A DNA stretch of 64,000 bases, taken from Wurfbainia villosa (Eukaryota; Streptophyta; Magnoliopsida; Zingiberales; Zingiberaceae). This document shows positions 9,254-20,086 of the stretch, in pieces (the stretch's first letter is position 1; every line of letters begins with the position of its first letter). The stretch lies in the NCBI GenBank assembly GCA_025175895.1, contig CM045987.1, positions 38,590,113 to 38,654,112 of the forward strand, read 5' to 3'. The notes under the pieces are model-generated. The model was given only the letters and a program-made list of their open reading frames with translations, did no database searches and was not told the DNA's origin. The translations under genes were made by a program, and so were the position numbers.

Positions 9254-11213
9254 GAAAATAAAATGCTAAATAGCTGAGGGAATACTCAGCTCTTCCATTC
9301 TGTCATCGCACAGGGATAGAATAATATATAGTTGAGGAATGAACTCAACTCTTCTGTTTATCGAGAATAAAAATGATAGATAGTTGAGGAGACCTCGGTT
9401 CTACCATTCCACCAGCACCCGGGAATGAAATGATATATAGTTGAAAAATAAGCTCAACTCTTCCGTTCCGCCACCACACGGGGATAAAATAATATATAGT
9501 TGAGAAGTAAGCTCAACTCTGCCGTTTCACGAGGATAAAAATGACAGATAACTGAGGAGACCTCAGTTCTTCCGTTCCACCACTACAAAGAGATAAAATA
9601 ATATATAGTTAAGAAATAAGCTCAACTCTTCCGTTTCATCACCACACGGGGATAAAATAATATATAGTTGAGAAGAAAGCTCAACTCTTCCGTTTCACAG
9701 GGATAAAAATGACAGATAACTGAGGAGACCTCAGTTCTTTCGTTCCACCACCACACGGGGATAAAAATGATATATAGTTGAGAAATAATCTCAACTCTTC
9801 CGTTCCGCCACCACACGGGGATAAAATAATATATAGTTGGGAAATAAGCTCAACTCTTCCGTTCCGCCACCACACGGGGATAAAATAATATATAGTTGAG
9901 AAGTAAGCTCAACTCTTCCGTTCCGCCACCACACGGGAATAAAATAATATATAGTTGAGAAGTAAGCTCAACTCTTCCATTTCACGGGGATAAAAATGAT
10001 AGATAACTGAGGAGACATTAGTTCTTCCGTTCCACCACTACACGGGGATAAAAATGATATATAGTTGAGAAATAAGCTCAACTCTTCTGTTCTGCCACCA
10101 CACGGGGATAAAATAATTTATAATTGAGAAGTAAGCTCAACTCTTCCGTTCCACCACCACACGGGGATAAAATGATATACAGTTGAGAAATAAGCTCAAC
10201 TCTTCCGTTCCGCCACCACACGGGGATAAAATAATATATAGTTGAGAAGTAAGCTCAACTCTTCCGTTTCATGGGGATAAAAATGACAGATAAATGAGGA
10301 GACCTCAGTTCATCCGTTCCACCACCACACGCGGATAAAAATGATATATAGTTGAGAAATAAGCTCAACTCTTCCATTCCGCCACCACACGGAGATAAAA
10401 TAATATATAGTTGAGAAGTAAGCTCAACTCTTCCGTTTCTCGGGGATAAAATTGACAGATAACTGAGGAGACCTCAGTTCTTCTGTTCCACCACCACACG
10501 GGAATAAAAATCATATATAGTTGAGAAATAAGCTCAACTCTTCCGTTCCGCCACCACACGGGGATAAAATAATATATAGTTGAGAAATAAGCTCAACTCT
10601 TCCGTTCCGCCACCACACGGGGATAAAATAATATATAGTGGAGAAGTAAGCTCAACTCTTCCGTTCCACCATCACACGGGGATAAAATGATATATAGTTG
10701 AGAAATAAGCTCAACTCTTCCGTTCTGCCACCACACGGGGATAAAAATGATATATAGTTGAGAAGTAAGCTCAATCTTTCATTTCACGGGGATAAAAATG
10801 ATAGATAACTGAGGAGATCTCAGTTCTTCCGTTCCACCACCACACGGGGATAAAAATCATATATAGATGAGAAATAAGCTCAACTCTTCCGTTCCACCAC
10901 CATACGGGGATAAAATAATATATAGTTGAGAAATAAGCTCAACTCTTCCGTTCCACCACCACACGGGGATAAAATAATATATAGTTGAGAAGTAAGCTCA
11001 ACTCTTCCGTTCCGCCACCACACGGGGACAAAATGATATATAGTTGAGAAATAAGCTCAACTCTTCCGTTCCGCCACCACACGGGGATAAAAATGATATA
11101 TAGTTGAGAAGTAAGCTCAACTCTTCCGTTTCACGAAGATAAAATAATATATAGTTGAGAAGTAAGCTCAACTCTTCCGTTCCGCCACCACACGGGGGTA
11201 AAATAATATATAG
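9254..11213 (-). repeat. Minisatellite, about 34 hairpin units of about 58 bp
   Basis: Units read roughly GGGATAAAATAATATATA, a hairpin, TCTTCCGTTCCGCCACCACAC. I counted about 34 units by eye. Most carry the hairpin GTTGAG-AAATAAG-CTCAAC. About seven (near 9380, 9540, 9715, 10000, 10290, 10460 and 10805) carry AACTGAGGAGACCTCAGTT instead. Each of those seven follows a shortened unit that ends in or near TTTCACGGGG and lacks the CGCCACCAC segment. The array lies where Tat/Ogre elements are known to hold tandem repeats, between pol and the 3' LTR. Strand is given as that of element G. It separates the small ORFs from antisense gene 2. Open frames inside it are shadows of the repeat. Confidence 0.92.
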
Positions 11214-11576
11214 TGCCCAAAGGCCTTCGGCATAAAGAGTCTGCTGCTTTCACACTGCTATTCTTCCTTCCTTCATCCCAAAGGGGAACAGCTCCAGCCC
11301 TCCCCTCCAATGAAAGCAAGGGTTTTAGTACATAACGGGCCATCAGAGAAATAAATCCTCGTTTCCCTTCCGCTTAGGGCCTCCTTTTCTATAAACTAGG
11401 AGCTAAATAGCCGTTATAAGCTCATTCCTCCCTCCTTTTATAGGGGATGCTTCATCATCCTCTCTTTTGTTACCTTCATTCCTTCCGCCTTTTCGTCTCC
11501 TTTTTCTTCGTCTGTTCTTCTTTCCGGTGACCCAGTCACCTACCTCAGCACTTTTCTTCTTTCTCCCACGGGCAGG
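11214..11576 (+). promoter_or_regulatory. Putative promoter and leader of antisense gene 2
   Basis: Unique sequence follows the last satellite unit. A TATA box (TATAAA, 11390-11395) lies about 187 bases before the ATG at 11577, and the leader is pyrimidine-rich (CTTCCTTC and TTTTTCTTC runs). A weaker TTTTATAGG lies near 11437. This matches the arrangement before antisense gene 1. Promoter activity is inferred. Confidence 0.42.
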
Positions 11577-13408
11577 ATGCATTCCTCTTTCTTCCGAGAA
11601 ATAGCAAGTCATTACCCACGCATCAAACGGGGTGATGGTCAGTCGTCAGCTTCATCTTCACCTTCACCCTCCTCTATTACCATCCCCCCTGCCCCATCTC
11701 TCCTTTCTTCTTCGCCTCTGACTGAAACCCTTATTACATCCGCACTATATGAAACCGGAGTAACCAGCCCCTCCTCATCTCCCCTGTTACTTACAAACCC
11801 TAACTCTCCCATTTTCTTCCCCTCCGCCTTAGGTATTCGGAAGTCACCTCCTCTTTCATTACAACCTGAAGATGAATCCAGGGAGGTAGTACGTCCACAC
11901 CAACTGACTACAGGTGCTTCTGCATCCACGCCTTCTTTTTCTTTGAAATATGGCACCGCCCCTGAACCCATGGTAGTTGATATTCCTCCACTGCCTATCT
12001 CCCCTTCTGCTCATCGCTTAGAGAGCCCCTCACCTTCTATGGGCACTAGCCCAGGCCCTTCCACTTCTCGCCTTCCCAGCAAAGGTTTCTCCAGTCCTAT
12101 GCTTACTATATCATCCTCTCCAAATTCCTCGCCAAACCAATCCCCTTCCGCAACTTCTGGTGTGCCCACCTCACAGCCAGCCATAGTACACCTTCCCCCT
12201 CAGGCTCTTGATTCTTTGCTCCCAACTTCTACCCCTTTGAGCCTCCTGACCAGTGCTCCTTCTTCTTTTCCCTTCGAACCTCTGTCGCAGCCTATGACTA
12301 CTACCCCTATTCTTCCTCCTATAAGTGAACCTCCACCACGGGTGTCATCCATCCCCTCTTCTTCTTCTTCTCCTCGGGGCCTTCGAATCTTATATTTGGA
12401 GGAACTGATCCCTCAGATGGAAGGCATGCACCATGCTTTAGAATTGGTATGTTTCTCTAATCAACTTCTTTAATTTCCCTTACTGAATGACTTCCTTTCA
12501 ACAAATGGCTTACAGGCCCTGACCAACTACCAAGAATAGGATCGCTCCCTCTAACAATATCGAGCTCAATATCTGAAGTTGGAACATCGGCAACAGGAGG
12601 ATCTGGCGGCTGCTCAAAATCGAGAGCACCTCTTATCGCAACAACTGCAGCAATGTCAGGAGCAACTGACAGAAGCTCGCCACCGACACCAAAAAGATTC
12701 CGAGACTATAGCGGCATTGTAAGAACAACAACGAGCTGGCATGGAATCACCCTCACTCCGGAAGGATGTTCATACGACACAACTTAACAAGGAGGCCTCC
12801 CCCTCTTAGGAATCGATACGTCTTCGAGAGCAGGTAACAGAACTCCTTTAAGAGAAACAACGAGACTCTGACATTATCGCCCGTCTGCGGGTTCAACACC
12901 AGAAAGTAGAGGACAAAATAGGGGACATCCGCACTCGCCTGTGCAAGGAGGTACAAGAAAACTCCTCTCTCATAACTTCTAGGGAGCATGCTCATGCCCG
13001 TATACGCAAGCAAGAAACCTCCCTCCAGAGGCTGGGCAATGAGCTCATCCGCACCAGATCCTACTCCGAGGTGGTAGAGGGAATTTCAGCCTCAATGAGC
13101 CAGAATATGGTGGATATGACGAACCTTATCCAGCAGATCAAACTTCCCGAGCCGATGATATCTCGGTCCTGGCAGATGCTATTATAGAAGTATCCCGGCG
13201 TTATAGTGACATGCGCAGAGCCCTTCGGGAGCAACAAGAGAAGTGTCACAGGCTCCATCGGAATCGGAGCCTTGACCGCCCGAACTGGCAGGAGCGGCTG
13301 GCCATCCTGATGCGCGCCACCTATCAAAACGGGTTTAATGAGGTGGTTCGACAGTACGCTGATCAAGGGCTTCCTCCGGTGGACCATCCTACTTTTTCCT
13401 TAAATTAG
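11577..13408 (+). pseudogene. Antisense gene 2 of G: Ser/Pro-rich protein with coiled coil, two exons
   Basis: Exon 1 (11577-12446) codes for about 290 residues rich in Ser and Pro with a short basic start (HYPRIKRGDG). A phase-0 intron follows. Exon 2 codes for a Gln/Glu/Arg-rich coiled coil and a conserved-looking end (NWQERLAILMRATYQNGFNE), stopping at 13408. Premature stops at 12537, 12552, 12720, 12807 and 12849 are all TAA or TAG. One frameshift lies near 13150. Linker, phase-0 intron and coiled coil repeat the layout of exons 2-3 of antisense gene 1, but no gypsy-type N-domain is seen here; the satellite stands in its place. Its stop lies 234 bases from the pol stop of G, so the two converge tail to tail. 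Function unknown. Confidence 0.6.
12447..12515 (+). other. Intron of antisense gene 2
   Basis: The 69-base GT-AG intron starts GTATGTTTCT (close to the plant donor consensus) and ends GGCTTACAG. It joins MHHALEL to ALTNYQE in phase 0, at the start of the coiled coil, as intron 2 of antisense gene 1 does. Confidence 0.65.
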
Positions 13409-13641
13409 GAGGCCGGCTTCCGACGTTATCCTCCCGATCGGTTTAAGTTATAACCTGATGTATTGCTTCGGGACATGGTCCCCTTGTTATCTTCTTTTCT
13501 TTTTCATAGTTCGCTATAAGGACTATAGTACTACTATAAATCAATCAAACTCAGATGCGCTATACATCTAATCAATACAACAAATTATCAAGTACACCCC
13601 CTCGAGAGCCCCTCAACTCCTCTTCTCTAATCCATCCTTTC

Positions 13642-14299
13642 TTATGCAGTGTGAAAAGGTTTCAAGTGAATAGCGTTCCACGATCCGGGAAATTCCTTGC
13701 CCTGGTCATCCTTTAGATAATACGCCGACCCTGCTACGCGACGTGTCATTTCATAGGGCCCTTCCCAATTTGGAGCCAACTTTCTAGGATCTCCTATAGG
13801 ATTAACTTTACGTAGAACCCAATCCCCCTCCTGAAATCTTCAGGGCATCACCTTTTTATTAAAGGCTTGCTGCACTCTCTGCTTGTAAAACTCTGCTCGC
13901 CTTCATGCCGTCTCCCTCTTTTCTTCCACTAAGTCCAACTCAGTGCTTCGAAAAATTTGGTTCTGCTCCGGCTCATATATCTCTACTCGGGTGCTATTTA
14001 GGAGAGCTTTGACCGAAATAACGGCTTTCGTCCCATATACCAGGCTGAAAGGAGTTTCTCCCGTTGCAGTTTTTGGTGTGGTTCGGTAGGCCCATAGGAT
14101 TCCAGGCAATTCTTCTACCCAGTTCCCTCTCTGAGCCCCCAATTTAGTCTTCAACCCTTGAATGAGAATTCTATTAGTGACTTCAACTTGCCCGTTGGCT
14201 TGAGGGTGGGCTACTGAAGTAAAAGCTTGCTGAATATTGAGACTTTGGCACCATTCTTTAATTTTCTTGCCATGGAATTGTCATCCATTATCACTAACT
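13642..14299 (-). pseudogene. G integrase C-terminal part
   Basis: Read on the minus strand this continues the integrase after LTR F. It shows the third catalytic residue in HPQANGQVEVTNR, then LPGILWAYRTTPKTATGETPF and the Gypsy C-terminal pieces NWEGPYEMTRRV and HLKPFHTA before the stop at 13642-13644. Several stops break the frame, for example before RFQEGDWVLRK. No chromodomain is visible, as expected for the Tat lineage. The 233 bases up to antisense gene 2 hold nothing I recognise. Confidence 0.85.
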
Positions 14300-15430
14300 T
14301 GTTGGATCGATGCGGTTCGCTAGAGGGGGGGTGAATAACGAAAAAAAACTTTTTCTTTCGAATTCGTTTCAAGACAAATATACGCAGCGGAAATGTAAAT
14401 AAAAACTAAAAGAGACAAATAGTTTTTTACTTGGTTCGTAGCCTTCGGCTACTACTCCAAGGCCCTAATGGTCCTAGACAGTGTACGGAGGGCAATTCAC
14501 TAAAACACTCCTCCTCGTTGGAGGTAGGAGTTTACGATTACAAAAAAAACTTTCAAAGCACAAGATAGAGAGACAAACCCTCTCTTCTATTAAAATGAAA
14601 ATGCAATAATAGAAAGCCTCGATTAACAAATTAATTGTAAGATTAAAAGAAATGACAAGACAAGATTATACCAACAACTCGAAGATAGGACTTAAACTTG
14701 GGTTGTTGGCAGCACTTCATTGTCGTAGAGTTGTCGGAGGGTCACAGCATTGCGGAGGCTTTTGAGAACTTAGAATTGATGATGAAACCCTAGGTTTGGC
14801 CCTCCTTTTATAGCCTTTGAGCCCCTTTTCGAGAGGAACCCTAGCCAATCACAATTGAGCACCACTCCCCTTGAAATTTGGTGATAAACCTTGACTCCTC
14901 GAGGCTGATCCTTTGACCATCAATCGACTGATGGTCATCATCAGTCGACTGATGGCAGCATCAGTCGAGTGCTAACCTCCGGCGGATCGATTGGCGGTGA
15001 GTCCTCCAAGTCGGCAATGACCGATGCTTCGCAAGTCAAAGTAAGCTCAACAAAAATATAATTTCGACGGTCCTCGACCATCCGATCTCGACCTAGACCA
15101 TCTATAGGATGTCTTTGGTCGGATCTACACTTAAGATCATCCCCGTAATGAGGATACGACCTCACTTACGCTCGCACACACGAGCTTACCTCGATACTTA
15201 CATGTTGCTTTTGCTTTCAGCCTTCCACTCGATTCCTTCGGCTCCCTACGAAGTCACTCGAGTGTCGCCCGACCACCGCGGCTTCCTCCGGGTGTCACTA
15301 GCCTTCAGCTCCAGCTATAGCAATTTACTGCACACTCGATTCAGCTCGTGAGATAATGACATGAGCTTAACTTTGTATTGTTTTCTATAATCAAAACTCA
15401 GGTTCGACTTAGGTGCCTACTGCACCAACA
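14300..15430 (-). mobile_element. Solo LTR F, 1131 bp, inside the integrase of G
   Basis: On the minus strand it starts TGTTGGTGCAGTAGG and ends CGATCCAACA. A TATA box (TATAAAAGG) lies at 14813-14804, and copies of the palindrome CAGTCGACTG or close variants lie upstream of it at about 14921-14975. Near its end it has TTATTCACCCCCCC and CTCTAGC, a U5-like motif shared with C, D and I. The flanking 5-mers are TAACT and ATACT, a degraded duplication; continuity of the integrase frame (RRIV to SDNGRQF) fixes the insertion point. No internal region or second LTR is present, so unequal recombination between two LTRs is the likely origin. Confidence 0.8.
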
Positions 15431-16163
15431 ATACTATCCTCCGATGAATACCTTATCGACAAACAATATTCTGCCATAGAAATTGTATTATAGCATTCTC
15501 AGTAATTTTGACAAGAGGCTCTGCTTCCACCCACTTGGAGAAGTAATCCACGGCCACCAATAAAAAAATTTTCTGCAAAGGTGCCACAGGCATCGGACCC
15601 ACTATATCCATTCCCCACTGATCAAAAGGGTATGAAGCGACCACAACTTTCATTAATTCAGCTGGTCGTTCGGATCGGTTGCTATGCTTTTGATAGGCTG
15701 GGCAAGTTTGCACTATACGAGCGGCATCTTGTTGGAGGGTAGGCCAAAAATATCCTGCTAATAGGGCCTTCCTCGCTAAAGCTCTCCCCCCAGATGATTA
15801 CTGCAGCAACCTTCATGAATCTCCCAGACTACCCATTCAGCATCTGCACTTCCCAAACACTTCAGTAAGGTGCGTTCAAATGATGTCTTGTATAAGTCTC
15901 CATTCAAGAGGGTGAATCGTCTGGATCTGCACATCAAAGCAGATGCCGACCCTTTTTCTTCGGGCACCTTTCCATGTTGTAGATAAGTTATGATGTTGGT
16001 CCTCCAATCAAGGATCGGCTCGGGCATAGCCTCCTCCACATTGCATAAATTAGGGAAGTAGGGATTTCCACGCAGACCGTTTCACATGACTTCACTCCTT
16101 CCATAGCGCTAGCCACTCGAGCCAATTCATCTGCCTTCCCGTTGTTCTCCCTTGGAATTTGCT
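15431..16163 (-). pseudogene. G integrase zinc-binding and core domains
   Basis: The HHCC zinc finger is visible as EIHEGCCSNHLG and then CPAYQKH, where the second Cys has become Tyr. The catalytic core shows the first Asp in QWGMDIVGPMP and the second in VAVDYFSKWVEAEP. A stop follows HLGGEL, and TAA interrupts QNIVCR before LTR F. The domain order RNase H then integrase is that of Ty3/Gypsy. Confidence 0.87.
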
Positions 16164-16820
16164 TCAAGAGGACTTGTTGAAAATGAGATTTTGCTTCTCA
16201 AAAGCTTTCAAATACTTCTGTAACCTTTCTTCCTGAACCGCGAAAGAACCTTGAAGCTGTGATATCGCCAGCTGGGAGTCCGAGTGGATTATAATCGAAG
16301 AAGCCCCTACAGCTTTGGCAGCCTGCAATCCCGCTAGAATGGCTTCATACTCCACTTCATTATTAGATGCCTGATACCCCAGGAGTATGGCTATGCGAGT
16401 CTCCTCTTTATAAGGGGAAATTAATAAAACACCAACACCGCTACCCGTAGATCCTGAAGAACCATCCATAAATATGTTCCATGCATCTGACCCTTCCTCT
16501 TTTGTTGACGAGCCATCTTCCGAGCCAAAAGGTACTTCCGCCAAAAAGGCAGCAAGCGCCTGGGCCTTGATAATGGTTCGGGGTTGGTAATGAATGTCAT
16601 ATTCACTTAGTTCTACCACCCATTTAGCCAATCTCCCAGAAAAATTAGGCTTAGTGACAACTTTACCCAATTCACTGTGAGTTAAAACAGTGATAGGATG
16701 AGCCAGAAAGTACGGTCTCAATTTGTGGGCGGTCAGGACTAGAATATATGCCATCTTCTCTAGCTCGATATAACGGGATTCATCCCCCTTCAGAATATGG
16801 CTGGTATAATAAATAGGTTG
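16164..16820 (-). pseudogene. G double RNase H (gypsy type plus archaeal type)
   Basis: The first domain ends with the connection-like pieces HPITVLTHSELGKVV and GRLAKWVVELSEYDIHYQPR. A second, complete RNase H fold follows from about 16490: DAWNIFMDGSSG (first Asp), NNEVEYEAILAGL (Glu) and IIHSDSQLAISQL (Asp). The pattern matches the archaeal-type RNase H that Tat elements are known to have acquired in addition to their own. This is the main evidence for placing G in the Tat lineage. A TAA stands before QPIYYTS at the start of the region, and the frame is lost after KQNLIF. Confidence 0.85.
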
Positions 16821-17762
16821 TTAATGAGAGCCTTCTTGTTTCAGTAAAACCGAACTGATGGCTCCCTCCGAGACGGCCAAATACATCCACAATGGTTCTC
16901 CGACCACTGGCTTGGCTAACAGCGGAAGCCTGGCTAAATATTTCTTCAACTCTTGGAAAGCCTGCTCACATTGATCGTCCCATTGAAATTTGGTAGCTTT
17001 GCGCAGGATCTTGAAGAAAGGTAACCCTTTGTCTACCGACCTGGCTATGAATCGGGATAAGAAAATAATCCTCCCCACTAACTTTTGAGTCTCTCGCAAA
17101 TTAGTGGGTAACTTCATATTGCACAGTGCTTGCACCTTCTCGGGGTTAGCCTGCAGCCCCTTCTCAGTCACTATATACCCCAAGAATTTGCCGCTTTTTT
17201 CCCTGAACAGGCATTTTTTGGGGTTCAGCTTCATATTATACCATCTCAGTGTAGCGAAGGTTTCATTTAGATCCTTAACCAAATCCCGAGTGGTTTTTAA
17301 TTTAACTAGGATATCGTCTACGTAAACTTCCACATTTTTCCCTTTCTGCTCAACGAAAATATTATCCATGAGCCGTTGGTAGGTGGCCCCTGCGTTCTTT
17401 AGGCCGAAGGGCATTACCACATAAGCGTACAACCCTCCTACCGTCACAAAGCTAACCCTCTTCTGATCTTCCTTAGCCAAGGGTATTTGATGGTATCCTT
17501 GGTATGCATCCATTAAGGACACCACTTCATATCCTACAGTAGAATCTACCAACTGATCAATACGAGGCAAGGGGTAGCAATTTTTACGGCACGCTTTATT
17601 CATATCACGAAAGTCAATACACATCCTCCACTGCCCAGAAGGCTTGGGGACCAGGACTACATTGGAGACCCACTCGGGAAATTGGATTTCCTTCACATGA
17701 CCCGTTTTTAACAATTTATCTACTTCCTCGGCTATGACCTTGTCCTTCTCAAATCCAAAGTA
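16821..17762 (-). pseudogene. G reverse transcriptase
   Basis: One open frame covers most of the domain (297 codons from the first Met at 17714). Landmarks in order are WVSNVVLVPKPSGQWRMCID, YPLPRIDQLVDS, SLMDAYQGYHQIPL, VMPFGLKNAGATYQRLMD, the catalytic EVYVDDILVK, KCLFREKSGKFLGYIV and FFKILRKATKFQWDDQCEQA. All catalytic Asp residues are present. A TGA separates it from the protease region (KR-stop-YFGFEKDK), consistent with a TGG-to-TGA change. The enzyme copies element RNA into DNA. Confidence 0.92.
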
Positions 17763-18470
17763 TCACCGCTTCTGCTGGATGGGTCGGACTCCTCTGCTTA
17801 TGTTGAGACAGTGTTCAGCAACACGAGGGTCGATCCCCATGAGGTCATGCACATCTCCTGCGAAGATGTCTTCGTTCTTCTTCAGGCAGGCCACCAACTC
17901 CTCCTTGGCCTCCAGCTGCTGCGCCACCCATGTGGTCTTTCCGGGAACTATTTCCACCATCTCCCCTTCCTCTATCTTGTCTGCTTTAGGGGGAGATTCT
18001 TCCAGGACGCAGACATCATAAATGATGATGGCTTTTCCTTTGAGATCATCGGTTCGGGCCTTATATTGATCATCCCAAACCATCTGCATATAACAGCTCC
18101 TAGCGGCTTTCTGTTCGCCTCGGACATCCCCCACCAACTGTTCGACTGGGAATTTCACCTTCTGGTGGTACGGGGAAGCCACCACTTGAAAAATGGCAAG
18201 GAAAGGGCAACCAAGAATGGCATTATAAGTGGACGGAGCGTCCACGATGAGGAAAGGGACTATATTGGTTTTTTGGCTGGGCTTTGCGCCCAGAGTCAGG
18301 GACAATGAAATCTGCCCTATGGGGTGGACCTCATGTCCCGTGAACCCGAAGAGGGGTGTGGCCACATCTTCTAGCTGGACATTTCCCAGCTGCATCTGTC
18401 CAAAGGCTCCTAGAAGACGATGTTGACAGAGCTTCCCGAGTCGACCAGTACCCTGGCCACTTCGTAATTG
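17763..18470 (-). pseudogene. G aspartic protease
   Basis: The active site is VLVDSGSSVNIVF near 18415-18450, with DSG in place of DTG as in many plant Gypsy elements. A one-base loss near 18412 shifts the frame right after it. The second part (210 codons from 18395) shows FGFTGHEVHPIGQISL, FLIVDAPSTYNAILG and the flap-side motif SPYHQKVKFP, then the linker to RT with GIDPRVAEHCLN. The protease cuts the gag-pol precursor. Confidence 0.85.
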
Positions 18471-20046
18471 GCCAGGGATATGCGGATAACTAAGGCTTCC
18501 GTGTGGGGCAGCAGGACACCTCGGAGATCTTCCGACCCAAACGAAACGGGCGGCGCAGTTTGTACAGTCTGGTCGTTGATGATGGCCAGACTCTCCATGA
18601 GGTGGCCGTATGACTTTCGCGCTCGATTAGAGTCCCTGTCAATGGGTCCTCCTGAAATGACATGAATAACCCCCTGTGTGGGAGTATTATTTGGATTAGA
18701 TGAGGGGCCCTCACCTGATGGGCCTTCCTGAGAAACAACCTCCTGGGACGGCAATTGGGGGAAAGTAACTTGCGGTGGTTGGTTATACAGTCCTGTGCGA
18801 GCCACATTGGGTCGTTGCCCTCGCCGTGCTGGCCCTCCCGTTTGAAGCCGCAATTGCAGGTATATGGCTCGGAGGCACTCCTGCTCCTCTTGTAGCTTGA
18901 AACATCTATATCCTGAGGGTCGCTGTAGTAGACCCTGCTGATCATAGAATTCCATCTCCCGCTCCTTCCAAGTCCTCGTGGGAGGAAGTGCATCGGCGGC
19001 CATAATCTATAATGGTGGCGCAGGGCGAGCTCCCTGTAGCAATAATCGAGGCCTAGGAGCCTCCAGTAGAAGGGGTCGCGCATATCCCCGACGAGGGGGT
19101 GCTTGAGGGGCTGCGGGGTGATTTCTTTCGGCTGGGACTGCTGTGGCAGTGCGTTCGGCTCTCCGCACTTTCAGTCCTTCCTCCACGTTGATGAATTTTT
19201 CTGCACGACTTAGCAGCTCCTCATAGCTGTTAGCAGGCTTCCTCAAAAGGGAACTTAGGAAGGGGCCCTCCTTCAGCCCGTGCGGGATAGTGACTCTGAA
19301 AGCTTCCGATCTTGCGGAAGGAATACCCCTAGCTGCAGAGGTGAACCGATGAAGATACCCTCTGAGTGATTCTGAGGGCCCCTACATAATGTGTATCAGG
19401 ATAGAGGCATCATGCTTATATTCCTTAAAGCTGGCGAACTCCTGGCGGAACATCCCCTGAAAATCAGCAAAACAGGTAATAGACACCGGGGGCAGGGTGT
19501 TAAACCATTTTTGTGCCGAACCAATTAAGGTGGTCCGGAAGACTCGGCACTTGAGGGCGTCGGTATAGCAGTGGAGCGAGGCTGCTCCATCGAATTGCGA
19601 TAGATGTTCTTCGGGATCCGTTGAGCCATCGTACTTGTCTACTTGGGAATTCCGGAAGTATGATGGGTGGATTTCAGAGAGGATATCCATGGTAAAAGGA
19701 CTGGGCTCATAAACTTCTGGGGCCCTAGTCGACTGGCTTTCACCCTATTCTTCCCATCGAGTCTGGGTTAAGGGTATAGTATTCTAATGTGCTTGCCCTC
19801 CAGGCCTCTCTCCAGGAACTACTTCAATATTAATGGTTGCATGAGGTGGAGGAGGCACTTCTGGGGTGGGCCTCGAGAAGAAGGTTCTCCAGAGTGAGGA
19901 TGAAGGTATCCTGTCCTTCTTCTTTCTCTAGCGAGGGCCTCAGTTACAGCGTCATCAACTATAGCCCTCAGTTGTGATGGCAGTATGGTAATGGAGTTTT
20001 CCTCTGCTGCAGAGGCACCTGGGTGTGGTATCTCTTCAGGCTGCAT
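18471..20046 (-). pseudogene. G gag
   Basis: The likely start is the ATG at 20046 (MQPEEIPHPGAS), just after the primer site; the longer open frame to 20160 runs back into the LTR. The capsid region matches the plant Retrotrans_gag pattern: VDKYDGSTDPEEHLSQFDGA, ALKCRVFRTTL, AQKWFNTLPPVS and FRQEFAS. A further piece with ANSYEELLSRAEKFINVEEG lies at 19246-19007, followed by a Pro/Gln-rich region with ISGGPIDRDSNRARKSY. At least three breaks (near 19800, 19380 and 19005) interrupt it. I see no clear CCHC knuckle. Confidence 0.8.
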
Positions 20047-20071
20047 CTCTACGTCTAGCTCAAATGTTCCT

Positions 20072-20086
20072 ACAGACGGTGCCAAC
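20072..20086 (-). promoter_or_regulatory. G primer-binding site
   Basis: Minus-strand GTTGGCACCGTCTGT follows the LTR end CACATCA directly. It is close to the TTGGCGCCGTCTGTGG found behind the LTR of many plant Tat-type elements. It differs from the Met-tRNA site used by the Copia elements of this window. Confidence 0.7.

Noticed and set aside
9254..11213. CRISPR-like array
   Set aside because: Units are contiguous without unique spacers and the genome is a plant nucleus.
9622..11343. Several minus-strand frames of 64-70 codons that all read MWWRNGRVEL-like
   Set aside because: They are translations of the satellite unit; the repeat causes both the likeness and the open frames.
11639..11971. 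110-codon minus-strand frame opposite antisense gene 2
   Set aside because: It is the complement of the Ser/Pro-rich exon and has no motif of its own.
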